Below, piece after piece: positions 9,034 through 18,229 of a DNA stretch of 64,000 nucleotides (positions are counted from its first letter, which is position 1; each line of letters starts with the position of its first letter). The translations under genes and the position numbers were made by a program. Source of the stretch: Nitrososphaerales archaeon (GTDB lineage Archaea > Thermoproteota > Nitrososphaeria > Nitrososphaerales > CADDZS01); assembly GCA_030041295.1 (NCBI GenBank), contig JASHOD010000105.1, positions 1 to 64,000 on the forward strand, in the 5' to 3' direction. The notes beneath the pieces were generated by a model. That model ran no database searches. It was not told the DNA's origin and was given only the letters and a program-made list of their open reading frames with translations.

Positions 9034-9956
9034 TGAAGGTTTTTCACCAGCTTCAGGTAAGCGTCTTCAAGTGCGCTACCGACAACACTGACAGTCTCTA
9101 TACGTCCTCCTGCCGAGACTATGGCGCTTACAATGTCGGGATTTTCCTCTTCCGGGCTTGAAATATCTACGGTAATCTTGTTACTGTCTCTCACCAGGTT
9201 CTTGACACCTAGCTTTGTTATCGATTCCAAAATGGCTTCTGTCACCTGCTTCAGCTGAATTACTGTCTTCCTTCCACTAACCGAATGTTCAAGTTCTTCT
9301 GGAGAGCCGATTGCCATCAGTTTGCTGTTCAAAATTCCAATTCTGTCGCAGACTCTCTGCGCCTCGTCGAGATTGTGGGTGTTTAGGAATATAGTCTTCT
9401 TTTCTTTTCTCAGACTAAGGATAAATTCCCTGACAGTCTTTGCAGACTCCGGATCGAGGTTTGCTGTAGGCTCGTCCATGAAAAGTATCTCCGGGTCGTG
9501 AATCAGGGCACGTGCTATGGCGAGTTTCTGTTTCATTCCCTTGGAGAATGATCCCACCAAGGTGTCCTTTTTCTCCCAGAGCCCGAGCAGCTTTAGGAAA
9601 TACTCGGTACTTTCTTTACGTTGCGAGTCTGTTCTCCTGTATAGGATACCATAATAGTCCAAGTTTTCGTATGCCGTCATTGACTCATACAGACCGACAT
9701 TGTCTGACACTAGCCCAATCATACTTCTGATTTTGAGTGCGTTCTCTGGCTTGCCTATTTCATAATCGCCAATTCTAGCATTGCCACTAGTCTTGGATAT
9801 CAAGCAACATAGCATCCTCACGGTAGTTGTCTTGCCCGCCCCATTTGGTCCTAGAAATCCGAAGATTTCTCCATCATTGACTTTGAATGTGAGATTGTCA
9901 ACCGCGGTGAGATTTCCGAATTTCCGAGTGAGGTTCTCAGTCTCGATCATTTTCAA
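9030..9956 (-). CDS. ABC transporter ATP-binding protein
   Basis: 308 residues. Walker A GPNGAGKTT (about 35-43), Q-loop region, signature SFSKGMKQK and Walker B ILFMDEPTANLDPES are all present, followed by the H-loop THNLDEA. The ~90-residue C-terminal extension with a beta-alpha fold is common in ATPases paired with ABC-2 permeases (CcmA/NatA group). It energises the permease encoded immediately downstream, whose start overlaps this stop. Start ATG 9956; an ATG two codons in (9950) is also possible. Confidence 0.95.
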   Translation of the reverse strand: MKMIETENLTRKFGNLTAVDNLTFKVNDGEIFGFLGPNGAGKTTTVRMLCCLISKTSGNARIGDYEIGKPENALKIRSMIGLVSDNVGLYESMTAYENLDYYGILYRRTDSQRKESTEYFLKLLGLWEKKDTLVGSFSKGMKQKLAIARALIHDPEILFMDEPTANLDPESAKTVREFILSLRKEKKTIFLNTHNLDEAQRVCDRIGILNSKLMAIGSPEELEHSVSGRKTVIQLKQVTEAILESITKLGVKNLVRDSNKITVDISSPEEENPDIVSAIVSAGGRIETVSVVGSALEDAYLKLVKNLQ

Positions 9957-10000
9957 ACCGCCTCCATTTGCTCTCCATGTTCACAAATAAATCGGAGTAA

Positions 10001-11578
10001 CTAATCATAGTGCCTTACACTCGGCCAGACTGCTGCTACTGAAGTAAAATTTGGATTCATACAAAGATACACCGGAAGAATTTGTTCGTAGCTTATGCAG
10101 TACTGGCAGTCCAGCACTGTGAGGGTGGTTATATTCTTGTAACCCTGTTGAAGTGTGGAAAGTGATACTCCTATCGTGATTAAAACCTCACCAGTACATG
10201 AACCCGGACCCCAGATGTAGTAGTTGTTGTGGCCGCTGATTGCTTTTGGGAGCTCTAAATTCTTTCCAAGGAAATTCACGGCACTCGCCTCTCCATAATT
10301 CGAAGTGAATATACATGCTTGGCTTTTTACACTAGTTGGCAGAGTGTTGTAAGCTTGAGAGAGGTTCGAAACCATCAAGCTCCATCCATATTTGTCCGCA
10401 AGAACGGTTTGGTAGTCGGCCGATCCGTAAGTCCTTATCATAGTTGAAGGAGAAAATATTGGCACTACAATAGGAGCTAACAAAATGGCGACAATTATCA
10501 GACTGGCAATGAACGGCTTTGAACCAAACCACCTGAACATCCCTTTCTTTGAGATCGAGCTTTTCTCAATCAAAATTGCGCCTCCGGCATATAGCATCGG
10601 ATAAGCCGGCATCAGATAGTATACTTTCATATCCAATATAGTCATGAACACAAAGAGAATGATGTACGAAAGCCCAACAGCTCTTAGCTGGCTGCCCCCT
10701 TCCGACCTCAAATAAAAGTACACCCCAATCAGAAAAATTGGGACGTTGAGAAAGCTTATCCCTCCTACTTGTGAAAAGATGAAGCTCCAAGGCCCTCCTC
10801 CGCTGAAATCTCCCCTGAATGATTCGTAAAACTGGATCATTGGCCACCCGTTGGCAAAGTTCCAGTACGTCATGGGCAAGATGAAAGCAATTGCAAGCAA
10901 GCCGCCGACTGCAATCCATTTTGACCTGAGATACTTCCTGCTCGAAGGAATTGCGAGAAATGAAATGAACAAAGCTGTTACGAAGAAGATGATAGTTAGT
11001 TTTGTAAGCAACCCAATTCCAACAACTAATCCAGCGACAATCCAAAGCTTTGGTTCTTTCCGCTTGATTATTCTAATTATGAGATAGGCAAGTAACGACC
11101 ACCATAAAGAATCAAACGAATCTGGCGTAAAAATAGAGCCAAAGGCAAGAAAGTCTAATGTCAGTAGAGTTGAAATCGCGGCGAGAAGTTGAGCTTTTCT
11201 TCTTCCGCCTAATTCTCTAGCTATCATGCCAGTCACAAAAACAAGTATGGATTCAACCAGTGCAGGCACGACATGAATCGAGATAAGAGAATCCTTGGAA
11301 ACTACGTAAAGTAAAGCTGCAACATACGCAATGAAAGGCGGAAAGTCAACATATCCAAGCGAGAGGTGCTGCGTCCCACTCACAATATAGTAGAGCTCAT
11401 CTCGGAAATATCCATAGTTAGTTGCAAAGATCATATGAACTATGAAATCTGCGAGCGCTAGATAGGCGAGTAGAGCCGTAGTGTTGGTAAGTGATTTTAG
11501 TTTGATTGAGCGTGAAATATTTTGTTCGGATGCTTCATGCTTTTCGCCAGCTTCAGAGGCCTTCAATGTTAGACGCAT
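10001..11578 (-). CDS. GT39/ArnT-like membrane glycosyltransferase
   Basis: 525 residues with about eleven hydrophobic segments. The first extracytoplasmic loop holds the acidic pair of the GT-C fold (YFRDELYYIVSG), followed by HLSLGYVDFPPFIAY and the later FTPDSFDSLWWSL, as in dolichyl-phosphate-mannose:protein mannosyltransferases and ArnT. The family transfers a sugar from a polyprenyl phosphate to a lipid or protein outside the membrane. The soluble C-terminal region contains several cysteines. A single transcription unit on the minus strand. Likely contributes to cell-surface glycosylation, together with the Ser/Thr-rich surface proteins at 5.4 and 58 kb. Confidence 0.85.
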   Translation of the reverse strand: MRLTLKASEAGEKHEASEQNISRSIKLKSLTNTTALLAYLALADFIVHMIFATNYGYFRDELYYIVSGTQHLSLGYVDFPPFIAYVAALLYVVSKDSLISIHVVPALVESILVFVTGMIARELGGRRKAQLLAAISTLLTLDFLAFGSIFTPDSFDSLWWSLLAYLIIRIIKRKEPKLWIVAGLVVGIGLLTKLTIIFFVTALFISFLAIPSSRKYLRSKWIAVGGLLAIAFILPMTYWNFANGWPMIQFYESFRGDFSGGGPWSFIFSQVGGISFLNVPIFLIGVYFYLRSEGGSQLRAVGLSYIILFVFMTILDMKVYYLMPAYPMLYAGGAILIEKSSISKKGMFRWFGSKPFIASLIIVAILLAPIVVPIFSPSTMIRTYGSADYQTVLADKYGWSLMVSNLSQAYNTLPTSVKSQACIFTSNYGEASAVNFLGKNLELPKAISGHNNYYIWGPGSCTGEVLITIGVSLSTLQQGYKNITTLTVLDCQYCISYEQILPVYLCMNPNFTSVAAVWPSVRHYD

Positions 11579-11683
11579 TAGGGGTATTTTGGTGGGTTAA
11601 TAAACGGGGGAACTAGTTCACTTTAGTGAACTCTAAGTACCAATTAATACCTACAAATTCCTACAGGCAAAATCGTCGTTCAT

Positions 11684-12364
11684 TTGGACAAGGACAATCT
11701 GCAACAGCAGCAAATTGAAGCCGAACTAATTGCTGCGAGACTTTTCCGCTATAGGATTAGAAGAGGTCTTGGGGTGTTTTACGCACTCATAGCCATTATG
11801 CCTGTGCTTGGAATCATTCTGTACTTGACTGTTCCAATTTTGTTTGTGGTTTCTGGACTCATAGCTGGTTACCTTGCGGTCTATATTATTGCAAGATTCA
11901 GCGGATTTGAGGGACTTTCACGCATGCAGTATAGTTTAGACTTCTTAAGAGGGAAAAGAGGAACGATGTATGATGAAAAGGGGTATCGTTGGATATCTTG
12001 GACGAAGAGTTTTGCTAGCTTTTTTCTTTTAATCGCCTTCCTCTGGCTCGCGTACAGCATTGCCGATCAAGAGGGTTACACGACTCTAGCTTCGATTTTT
12101 ATTCTGATACTAATTGCAGCTTTTGGTCTCCTTGAATTATTCTCTCGACTAAAAAGTAAGAAGGACAAGGTGAGCAGCATCAGTGTCTTTGAGAGAAGAG
12201 CGGAAGATTGGCTGATTCTCATGGGAAGCTTCTCAATAGCCTTGTTGGCGAATGTTCCCGGAGCCCCGGTTTGGACGTGGATTATAGCCTCGCCGATCTT
12301 TCTGCTTGCAGGAATAAAATCACTCTACGACGCACCAAAGGAGCTGGCACTTACTGCCTTCTGA
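11684..12364 (+). CDS. Polytopic membrane protein of unknown function
   Basis: 226 residues, start TTG 11684. Four or five membrane helices in two pairs plus one (AIMPVLGIILYLTVPIL; FVVSGLIAGYLAVYII; FASFFLLIAFLWLAYSI; ASIFILILIAAFGLLEL; LANVPGAPVWTWIIASPIF). The N-terminus is Gln-rich and cytoplasmic. It is followed after 19 bases by a winged-helix regulator gene. Membrane protein/HTH pairs often form a regulated unit in archaea. No specific family recognised. Confidence 0.75.
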   Translation: MDKDNLQQQQIEAELIAARLFRYRIRRGLGVFYALIAIMPVLGIILYLTVPILFVVSGLIAGYLAVYIIARFSGFEGLSRMQYSLDFLRGKRGTMYDEKGYRWISWTKSFASFFLLIAFLWLAYSIADQEGYTTLASIFILILIAAFGLLELFSRLKSKKDKVSSISVFERRAEDWLILMGSFSIALLANVPGAPVWTWIIASPIFLLAGIKSLYDAPKELALTAF

Positions 12365-12383
12365 AACTGTAAACGAAGATAAA

Positions 12384-12738
12384 ATGGTCCAAGGAACCGT
12401 AGAGGAGAATCTTGTTTCAGACATAGGGTCCCCTGGACCCTTCTCGGTTTCAACTCGTATGGGAGTAATGATGGCGCTTCTCGGATCCAAACGAGCAACT
12501 TTCACTGAATTGCTCTTTGGCAGTGAAAAGTCCGAAGAGCTCGCTAAACAAGAATCTTGGGATTCTCGAAGATCACGGATTCATCAAGCAACGGAGGGAC
12601 TTCTTGCCTGCAATGGGACCAAGAATGATTATTGAACTTACTCCGAAAGGAGAAGAAGCGATCAAAAATCATCTAGAGTTGATGCGCTCGCTCGCAGATA
12701 AATTACTTGGGTCAAATAAAGCGAGCGATCGGCAGTGA
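12384..12738 (+). pseudogene. Winged-helix (MarR/ArsR-like) regulator split by a single-base frameshift
   Basis: Two overlapping frames join into one convincing winged-helix protein of about 117 residues. The first frame (ATG 12384) gives FSVSTRMGVMMALLGSKRATFTEL. Then, if one T of the TTT run at 12516-12518 is removed, the reading continues LLAVKSPKSSLNKNLGILEDHGFIK and on to LTPKGEEAIKNHLELM, stopping at 12738. That is helix-turn-helix plus wing in proper order. As written, the first frame ends at 12635 with unrelated sequence. Either a real frameshift, a sequence error, or a slippery site; the short run argues against efficient programmed slippage. Probably regulates the upstream membrane gene and itself. 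Confidence 0.8.
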
Positions 12739-12883
12739 ACACCACAAGAAGATTTCAATGCCATAAAATTAAATCGAATGCTTGATTTTCGGTGTTTTCT
12801 CGCCCTAATTTTTGGGCAAGAACCTGGTCTCGTCCTTTATAAAATTCCGAAACGAGATTTTCCAGTTCGTCGAAAGCAAGATG

Positions 12884-14209
12884 TTAGAGCACCCATTCTT
12901 CCCTTTCAACGTCTCGATACTTGATGCTTAATTTGTCAACTGGATATTCTCTTTTTCCGTATAGCTTCACCGTAGCGTGTTCTCCGTTCTGATAAACTGC
13001 ATTCACGATCCTTCCCATCGCATCGCCCTTCATTATTCCACTTCCACTTCCTCCTCCCGCAACAATCATGTCATTTTCAGCAAAGACAAAAGGCATTGAA
13101 TCTACAGTATTCATTGAATAATATCCAGCCCACATTTGTGAAGGCTTGGCATTCAAAAATTGCGGAAAGTATTTCTTCAAAATAGGATACAGGGAATGCT
13201 CGTAGTAGTCAGGTTCCGCATTTAATCCGTCTAACGTATCTTCTGGAATATTCAGGTATGGCCGATTGAAATTATCTTCGCATCCCAGCCAGAATTCATT
13301 GTTTTCGTCTACTGCCTTGACAAAACATCCCGATTTGGGAAGTATAGTAAAAGGAAGTACTCCAAGGTCGTTGAAGTTCTTGCTTAACATAAGGGATAGG
13401 AGAGAAGTATCCTGTTTTGCAGAGACCGTAAAGAGCTGTCTTTTCTTTGCCTTCACGTGTCCGTCTATCCCTATGGGTTCTAGAAGCTGATTGTTCCACG
13501 CTCCTGAAGCAATAACAACAGTCTTTGCTCTAATTTCACCTTTAACGGCGCCTTCAACTCGAATTCCCGCGACCCTTCCCTCCTGCCAGACGAAAGGCTC
13601 TCCTTCAATCCCAAGTGGATGCTTGGCTTCGGGAATCAGTGACTTCACACTAGTTCGAAACTCAACTTTTCCGCCCATCGCAACGAAAGCGCTGAAATAA
13701 AACCGAGCGAGTTTTGCTGGATCTAGCCTACCACATTTTACTCCAAAAGCGGCTCCGCCAACGTCTTCAAGCTCTAATAATCGGGCCTCTTCATCCGAAC
13801 TTGCAAATTCAGTCTCAAGCGAAGGAAGCAATTTTTTCAGATCCTCTTTGTTGAAGGATTTGATTTGGATTCCATCATTGATCATTGTTTCGACGTGTTT
13901 TTCGTTTGCAGCTAGTTGTTTCTCGGTCATCACCCAAAGGTATCCGACCTTCTTTAGCCCTAAATCCACGCCCGATTTTTGCATCTCAAGATAAAAGTCA
14001 ATTGAGCTATCTGAAAGGATCAGATTATCCTTCGATGTGAATGTGTTCCGAAACATTGCATTGCTTCTGGCAGTGTTCCCCTGAGCTACATCTGCAAATT
14101 TTTCGACAAGAAGGATCGTCTTCGTAGGATTATTTTTCTTAAGGTGGTAGGCGCAGGATGCACCTAAAATTCCAGCACCTACGATCAGGATATCGTACTC
14201 ATCTTTCAT
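12884..14209 (-). CDS. FAD-dependent oxidoreductase, DAO/GlpO-like
   Basis: 441 residues. The N-terminus has the FAD dinucleotide loop VGAGILGASCAYHL, followed by the acidic LLVEK strand. A central substrate region and a C-terminal MIVAGGGSGSGIMKGDAMGR close the FAD site, as in D-amino acid oxidase, sarcosine oxidase and L-2-hydroxyglutarate oxidase relatives. The oxidised substrate (amino acid, imino acid or hydroxy acid) cannot be read from sequence. It lies 10 bases downstream of a CoA-transferase on the same strand, so a catabolic module seems likely. Start ATG 14209. Confidence 0.87.
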   Translation of the reverse strand: MKDEYDILIVGAGILGASCAYHLKKNNPTKTILLVEKFADVAQGNTARSNAMFRNTFTSKDNLILSDSSIDFYLEMQKSGVDLGLKKVGYLWVMTEKQLAANEKHVETMINDGIQIKSFNKEDLKKLLPSLETEFASSDEEARLLELEDVGGAAFGVKCGRLDPAKLARFYFSAFVAMGGKVEFRTSVKSLIPEAKHPLGIEGEPFVWQEGRVAGIRVEGAVKGEIRAKTVVIASGAWNNQLLEPIGIDGHVKAKKRQLFTVSAKQDTSLLSLMLSKNFNDLGVLPFTILPKSGCFVKAVDENNEFWLGCEDNFNRPYLNIPEDTLDGLNAEPDYYEHSLYPILKKYFPQFLNAKPSQMWAGYYSMNTVDSMPFVFAENDMIVAGGGSGSGIMKGDAMGRIVNAVYQNGEHATVKLYGKREYPVDKLSIKYRDVEREEWVL

Positions 14210-14219
14210 GGAAATTGCC

Positions 14220-15896
14220 TTAAAGATTCCTTAGTTCTATCTTCTTCGGGAGACTGTCGAGGACAGCTTTCCTTAGTTGCATCTTACCTTCCTTGAACAC
14301 AACTCGATCCATTTCTTCCAAATGCCGACTGATAATCGGTAGAAATTCCATCCTTTTCAAGACATCTCTTTCTAGATCCACTCCGGGCGCTATCTCTTCT
14401 AGTAAAACACCTTCCTTTGTTAGGCGAAAGACAGCCCGCTCGGTTATGTACAGAATTTCCTTTTCGTGCTTCAACGCTTCCTTTCCGCTGAAAAAGATCC
14501 TATACACACTGTTTACAAATTTCGGAATCTTTGCATCATCTTCTATCTTTAGAGAGCCCGATTCGACCCTAATCTTGCTCGCTCCCGCGACAAAAGACCC
14601 AGCAAAATATGTTCTTGGTCCACCACCGGCAATTACTGGAAACCCGCCTGGGCCGTAAATCCGTCCGGGTAGATAAGAGGGGTTCACATTTCCAGAGGAG
14701 TCAGCCTGCAGGAAGCCAAGTGAAGCTGCATCGATTACGCCGCCTTCGAAATTCGAAAACATGTCGGGCATCGACGTGAGTGCGAACGGGCTCAACGCCA
14801 ATCCAAAGTCAGTTCCAGACAAAGCGATTCCTCCCCAGGGACCCGATTCGAGAACAGATACAATGCAGTCCGAGAGATCTTCTTCCGCCGTAATCGATGA
14901 GACTAGCGCTGGGATGCCTACTCCCAAATTTACAAGCACAGGACACCCCTTCACCTCAAGAATTCTAGTTAGCTCGAGAAGTACCCGTCTCGCTATTACT
15001 CGTTCTACTGCGCTTTCAGGCGGTGTGACGACATCTACAGAAGTCCCCTCCCCAAGTGGCTCTAGAACCCTGTAAGAGATCCTAGGATCATATTCTATTC
15101 TGCCGGATTGCCAGTGACGCGATTTCGGAGCAAGTACCACATAGTCCACAAGCGGAAACGGGACATCCACATCTCTAGGACTGATCGTTCCCGATTTCGT
15201 CTGCCATCTTATTTGCGCGATAACTGTTCCGGGACTGGGTCTCGCCTTTACTGCCTGAGCCATGTTTAGAACCGTGCCTCGAATGCCTTCATCCATCATG
15301 GAAAGGTTTCCGGATTCGTCGGCGACGCTTGCTCTAATCAAAGCAAATTCGGGCTTTGGAGCTTGGTAAAATAGAAACTCCTCATCTAACAGATCAATTA
15401 CACTGATCTTGACAGTTTTCTTTTCAGTGGCTCTTTGATTGAGCGCTCCCCCTTCCCTCCTTGGGTCAAGAAGGGTATCGATCCCTATCTTTGTTATCAG
15501 ACCAGGGCGACCTGATGCAATTTCTCTGAACCAATATGCCACGATCCCTATCGGCCAGCTGTAGGCTTCGACAAGCTCGCTAGCGACAATCTTCTGTGTT
15601 GCTGGCGAAAAGCCAAGGAATGGAATCTGGAACCCACGTAGGAAATCCCTGTCTTGTTTCTGATACAATTTTTCGCTTACGAGATCTAGCGCCCTTCCTG
15701 GTACAGCAGGGAGAGAATCGCAGATCAGAAAGAGATCTTTGGGATGCCCGGTTCTCTCATACTGATCGTACAGTTCCAAAATCAAATGCTCCGGGGTTGC
15801 AGCGAGGTTGAATCCGGACACGGCTACTACGGATCCGTCTCTGATATAGGAGAGTGCGGCGTCTGCTGATCTAGTTTTTTTAAAAGCAGGAATCAA
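14220..15896 (-). CDS. Acyl-CoA transferase, family I (acetate/propionate CoA-transferase type)
   Basis: 558 residues with alpha-like and beta-like halves fused in one chain, as in propionate CoA-transferase and YdiF. The beta half has the oxyanion-loop LVNLGVGIPALV (about 321-332) and the catalytic glutamate Glu350 in VLESGPWGG, the residue that forms the glutamyl-CoA intermediate. It moves CoA between carboxylic acids. Co-oriented with the FAD oxidoreductase after it, and 176 bases from the divergent kor operon. It could recover acyl-CoA made by the 2-oxoacid oxidoreductase; this link is inferred from position. Confidence 0.88.
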   Translation of the reverse strand: MIPAFKKTRSADAALSYIRDGSVVAVSGFNLAATPEHLILELYDQYERTGHPKDLFLICDSLPAVPGRALDLVSEKLYQKQDRDFLRGFQIPFLGFSPATQKIVASELVEAYSWPIGIVAYWFREIASGRPGLITKIGIDTLLDPRREGGALNQRATEKKTVKISVIDLLDEEFLFYQAPKPEFALIRASVADESGNLSMMDEGIRGTVLNMAQAVKARPSPGTVIAQIRWQTKSGTISPRDVDVPFPLVDYVVLAPKSRHWQSGRIEYDPRISYRVLEPLGEGTSVDVVTPPESAVERVIARRVLLELTRILEVKGCPVLVNLGVGIPALVSSITAEEDLSDCIVSVLESGPWGGIALSGTDFGLALSPFALTSMPDMFSNFEGGVIDAASLGFLQADSSGNVNPSYLPGRIYGPGGFPVIAGGGPRTYFAGSFVAGASKIRVESGSLKIEDDAKIPKFVNSVYRIFFSGKEALKHEKEILYITERAVFRLTKEGVLLEEIAPGVDLERDVLKRMEFLPIISRHLEEMDRVVFKEGKMQLRKAVLDSLPKKIELRNL

Positions 15897-16072
15897 GATT
15901 TATCCAAAATTCCTCTGATTAATAGCACATAGCTTGAAATTCCTTCTTATTTATTGAAGTGGTACTTTCTCAAACTTGGGAACATCTTCTGCTCCGAAAG
16001 TGGCACCATCCATTCTCAAGAGTGAGAATCGTGTCTGTCTTTTAATTAGATGAAGGACCTATTTTAGCTCGT

Positions 16073-16342
16073 GTGGGCATTTTGAGCGTTCAACAAGTTG
16101 TTAGCGAGCGGCCTAAGCACGTCGTACTGATAGATTCTGAGCGTTGCAAAGGCTGCGAGCTGTGCGTGGTCTCGTGCCCAGAAAAGAACCTGAAACTGTC
16201 GACTGTCCTTAATCGAGGGGGTTACCATCCCGTCGAATTCAATTATCATGGAGAGAAGGGGGTATGCAGCGGCTGTGGAATTTGTTACTGGGTATGCCCT
16301 GATTTTGCTATTGCCGAAGTGAGGAGCATGAGAAAGATTTGA
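16073..16342 (+). CDS. korD: 2-oxoacid:ferredoxin oxidoreductase, delta (ferredoxin-like) subunit
   Basis: 89 residues, GTG 16073. Two 4Fe-4S binding motifs, CKGCELCVVSCP and CSGCGICYWVCP, carry electrons from the TPP site to ferredoxin. The short N-terminal extension and the spacing between clusters match KorD/PorD subunits. First gene of korDABC. Its TGA (16340-16342) overlaps the TTG start of korA (16339). Operon order D-A-B-C is the usual archaeal arrangement for 2-oxoglutarate or related 2-oxoacid oxidoreductases. Confidence 0.92.
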   Translation: MGILSVQQVVSERPKHVVLIDSERCKGCELCVVSCPEKNLKLSTVLNRGGYHPVEFNYHGEKGVCSGCGICYWVCPDFAIAEVRSMRKI

Positions 16343-17415
16343 AAGAAAAAAGAGAATTCCTGAAGGGAAATGAAGCTCTCGCCTATGGGGCACTCAAAGC
16401 GGGGCTCAACGCTTACTTTGCCTACCCAATTACTCCATCGAGTGAAATTCCCGAGACCTTAGCAAAGGAGTTTCGCAATCCGGAGTACAAGGATTTCAAG
16501 GTCTTCCTCCAAGCGGCCAGCGAACTTGAAGCTATCAATATGGTCATCGGCGCAGCTTCAACCGGTCAGAAAGTTATGACCGCTACTTCTGGTCCCGGTT
16601 TTAGTTTAAAACAGGAAGGCATCTCTTATGCTGCTGGAATGGAAATACCTCTTTTGGTCGTAAATATCAACAGAGCAGGTCCAGGCCTTGGGAATCTGGG
16701 CCCTGAGCAGTCAGATTATTTTCAGGCGACGAAAGGCGGAGGGCACGGAGGGTACAGGAACGTAGTCCTCGCTCCAAATTCGGTTCAAGAGATGGCTTCT
16801 TTTCCGAAACTAGCTTTTTCTCTCGCGTTCAAGTATAGGAATCCTGCAGTTATTCTGGCGGACGCCTTTCTAGGTCAGCTAAAGGAAGACATCATTTTCC
16901 CAGAAATCACAGAAGAAATTTTCGACACGTCATGGGCTGCGGTAGGTGCAAACGTAGACAAGCGACACATCTTGCTTTCGCTCAACTTGGAGTTCGAGGC
17001 TCAAGGCGAGCATTCGGAGCATCTAATGAAGAAATACGAAAGAATCGATAGCTCCGAGCAAAGATTTGAATCCTATCTCACCGATGATGCCGAAATAGTT
17101 CTCGTAGCCTACGGTATTGTGTCGAGACTATGCAAGCAGGTTGTAAACGAACTACGCGGAAAGGGCATGCAAATCGGATTATTCCGACCTATCACTCTAT
17201 CTCCATTCCCCCACGACGAGTTGATGAATCTCTCTGCCAGCGGGCATGTGACAAAATTCGTTGATGTCGAACTGAATATGGGACAAATGTTGCAGGATGT
17301 GAAACTATCCGTCAAGGATCCGTCAATTGTTGACTTTGCCTACAAACTCGGAGGGCTACTCCCGACGACCAAAGAGATCGAAAGAAAAGTTTTGGAGGTG
17401 TCTGTTTATGTTTAG
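16339..17415 (+). CDS. korA: 2-oxoacid:ferredoxin oxidoreductase, alpha subunit
   Basis: 358 residues, TTG 16339, overlapping korD through TTGA. Contains the pyrimidine-binding region (GNEALAYGALKAGLNAYFAYPITPSSEI) and the following GPGFSLKQEGISYAAGMEIPLLVVNINRAGPG, typical of alpha subunits. The C-terminal transketolase-like domain (VAYGIVSRLCKQ, IGLFRPITLSPFP) is intact. Forms the alpha2beta2 core that oxidatively decarboxylates a 2-oxoacid to acyl-CoA. The specificity (2-oxoglutarate versus branched or aromatic 2-oxoacids) cannot be fixed by reading. Overlaps korB by 8 bases. Confidence 0.93.
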   Translation: MKEKREFLKGNEALAYGALKAGLNAYFAYPITPSSEIPETLAKEFRNPEYKDFKVFLQAASELEAINMVIGAASTGQKVMTATSGPGFSLKQEGISYAAGMEIPLLVVNINRAGPGLGNLGPEQSDYFQATKGGGHGGYRNVVLAPNSVQEMASFPKLAFSLAFKYRNPAVILADAFLGQLKEDIIFPEITEEIFDTSWAAVGANVDKRHILLSLNLEFEAQGEHSEHLMKKYERIDSSEQRFESYLTDDAEIVLVAYGIVSRLCKQVVNELRGKGMQIGLFRPITLSPFPHDELMNLSASGHVTKFVDVELNMGQMLQDVKLSVKDPSIVDFAYKLGGLLPTTKEIERKVLEVSVYV

Positions 17416-18229
17416 TCAAGAACAAGTCCAACTCGACAGTGAATACGAAATGAAACTCGGACGGCTGCCGACCCTTACCACGAAACAGACGCATTACTGC
17501 GCCGGATGCGAACACGGAACACTGACGCGACTGATCGCAAATGCGCTGAACGATCTTGGTTTGAAGGAGAAGACAGTCATGGTTGATTCGGTGGGTTGTA
17601 GTGTCTTTGCGCACGAATACATCAACGTAGATGCTGTCCAAGCTCCACATGGTAGAGCTCCAGCCGTCATGGCGGGGATAAAACGCGTGAGACCTGACCT
17701 CACCGTTTTCTCTGTTCAGGGCGATGGCGATGCCGTTTCCATTGGACTGCTAGAGCTGATCAACGCGGCAAATCGCGGAGAGCCGATCACGGTGTTTTTG
17801 GTGAACAACGGGATATACGGGATGACCGGTGGCCAAATGGCTCCTACCACGCCCGAAGGGATGGTTACGACTACAACGCCTTATGGAAGAGACTTGGGAT
17901 ACACAGGTCCCCCTATTGACGCCTCGAAAATTCTGGCAAGTTTGGACAGAACAGCTTACGTTCGCAGGTTCGTGCTTCCGATCCTGCCACTACCAAAGAC
18001 ACCAAGCATGTACAATTCAAGTGGGCCTGTAGACGGCGCGAGGATTGTCAAGAATGCTTTCAAAGTGCAGTTGATGGGAGGTTTTTCCTTCGTCGAAGCA
18101 TTGAGCAGTTGTAACATAAACTGGAAGATGTCAATACTTGATTCAAAGCGCTACGTCGCAGAAGTGATGTCGAAAGTATTTCGGCCCGGAATTTTCAAGG
18201 ACAAATTTGGAGTTGAGAAGAAAGCTTGA
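17408..18229 (+). CDS. korB: 2-oxoacid:ferredoxin oxidoreductase, beta (TPP-binding) subunit
   Basis: 273 residues from ATG 17408. GGAGGTG at 17394-17400, seven bases before, is one of the strongest ribosome binding sites in the window and decides this start over longer in-frame readings. Seen: CAGCEHGT with an Fe-S or TPP-contacting cysteine pair, VGCSVFAHEY, and the TPP/Mg2+ motif GDGDAVSIGLLELINAANR ending NNGIYGMTGGQM. The standard KorB pattern is complete. TGA overlaps the TTG of korC. Confidence 0.94.
   Translation: MFSQEQVQLDSEYEMKLGRLPTLTTKQTHYCAGCEHGTLTRLIANALNDLGLKEKTVMVDSVGCSVFAHEYINVDAVQAPHGRAPAVMAGIKRVRPDLTVFSVQGDGDAVSIGLLELINAANRGEPITVFLVNNGIYGMTGGQMAPTTPEGMVTTTTPYGRDLGYTGPPIDASKILASLDRTAYVRRFVLPILPLPKTPSMYNSSGPVDGARIVKNAFKVQLMGGFSFVEALSSCNINWKMSILDSKRYVAEVMSKVFRPGIFKDKFGVEKKA

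Noticed and set aside
10566-11045. 159-codon minus-strand frame in the glycosyltransferase region
   Set aside because: Same-strand alternate-frame shadow of the GT39 membrane protein, which has the proper motifs and hydropathy.
12516-12518. Programmed ribosomal frameshift in the winged-helix gene
   Set aside because: Only a three-T run without a slippery heptamer, stimulatory hairpin or upstream ribosome binding site.
16064-16393. Minus-strand 109-codon frame opposite korD
   Set aside because: Antisense shadow of the ferredoxin subunit with its full Fe-S motifs on the plus strand.
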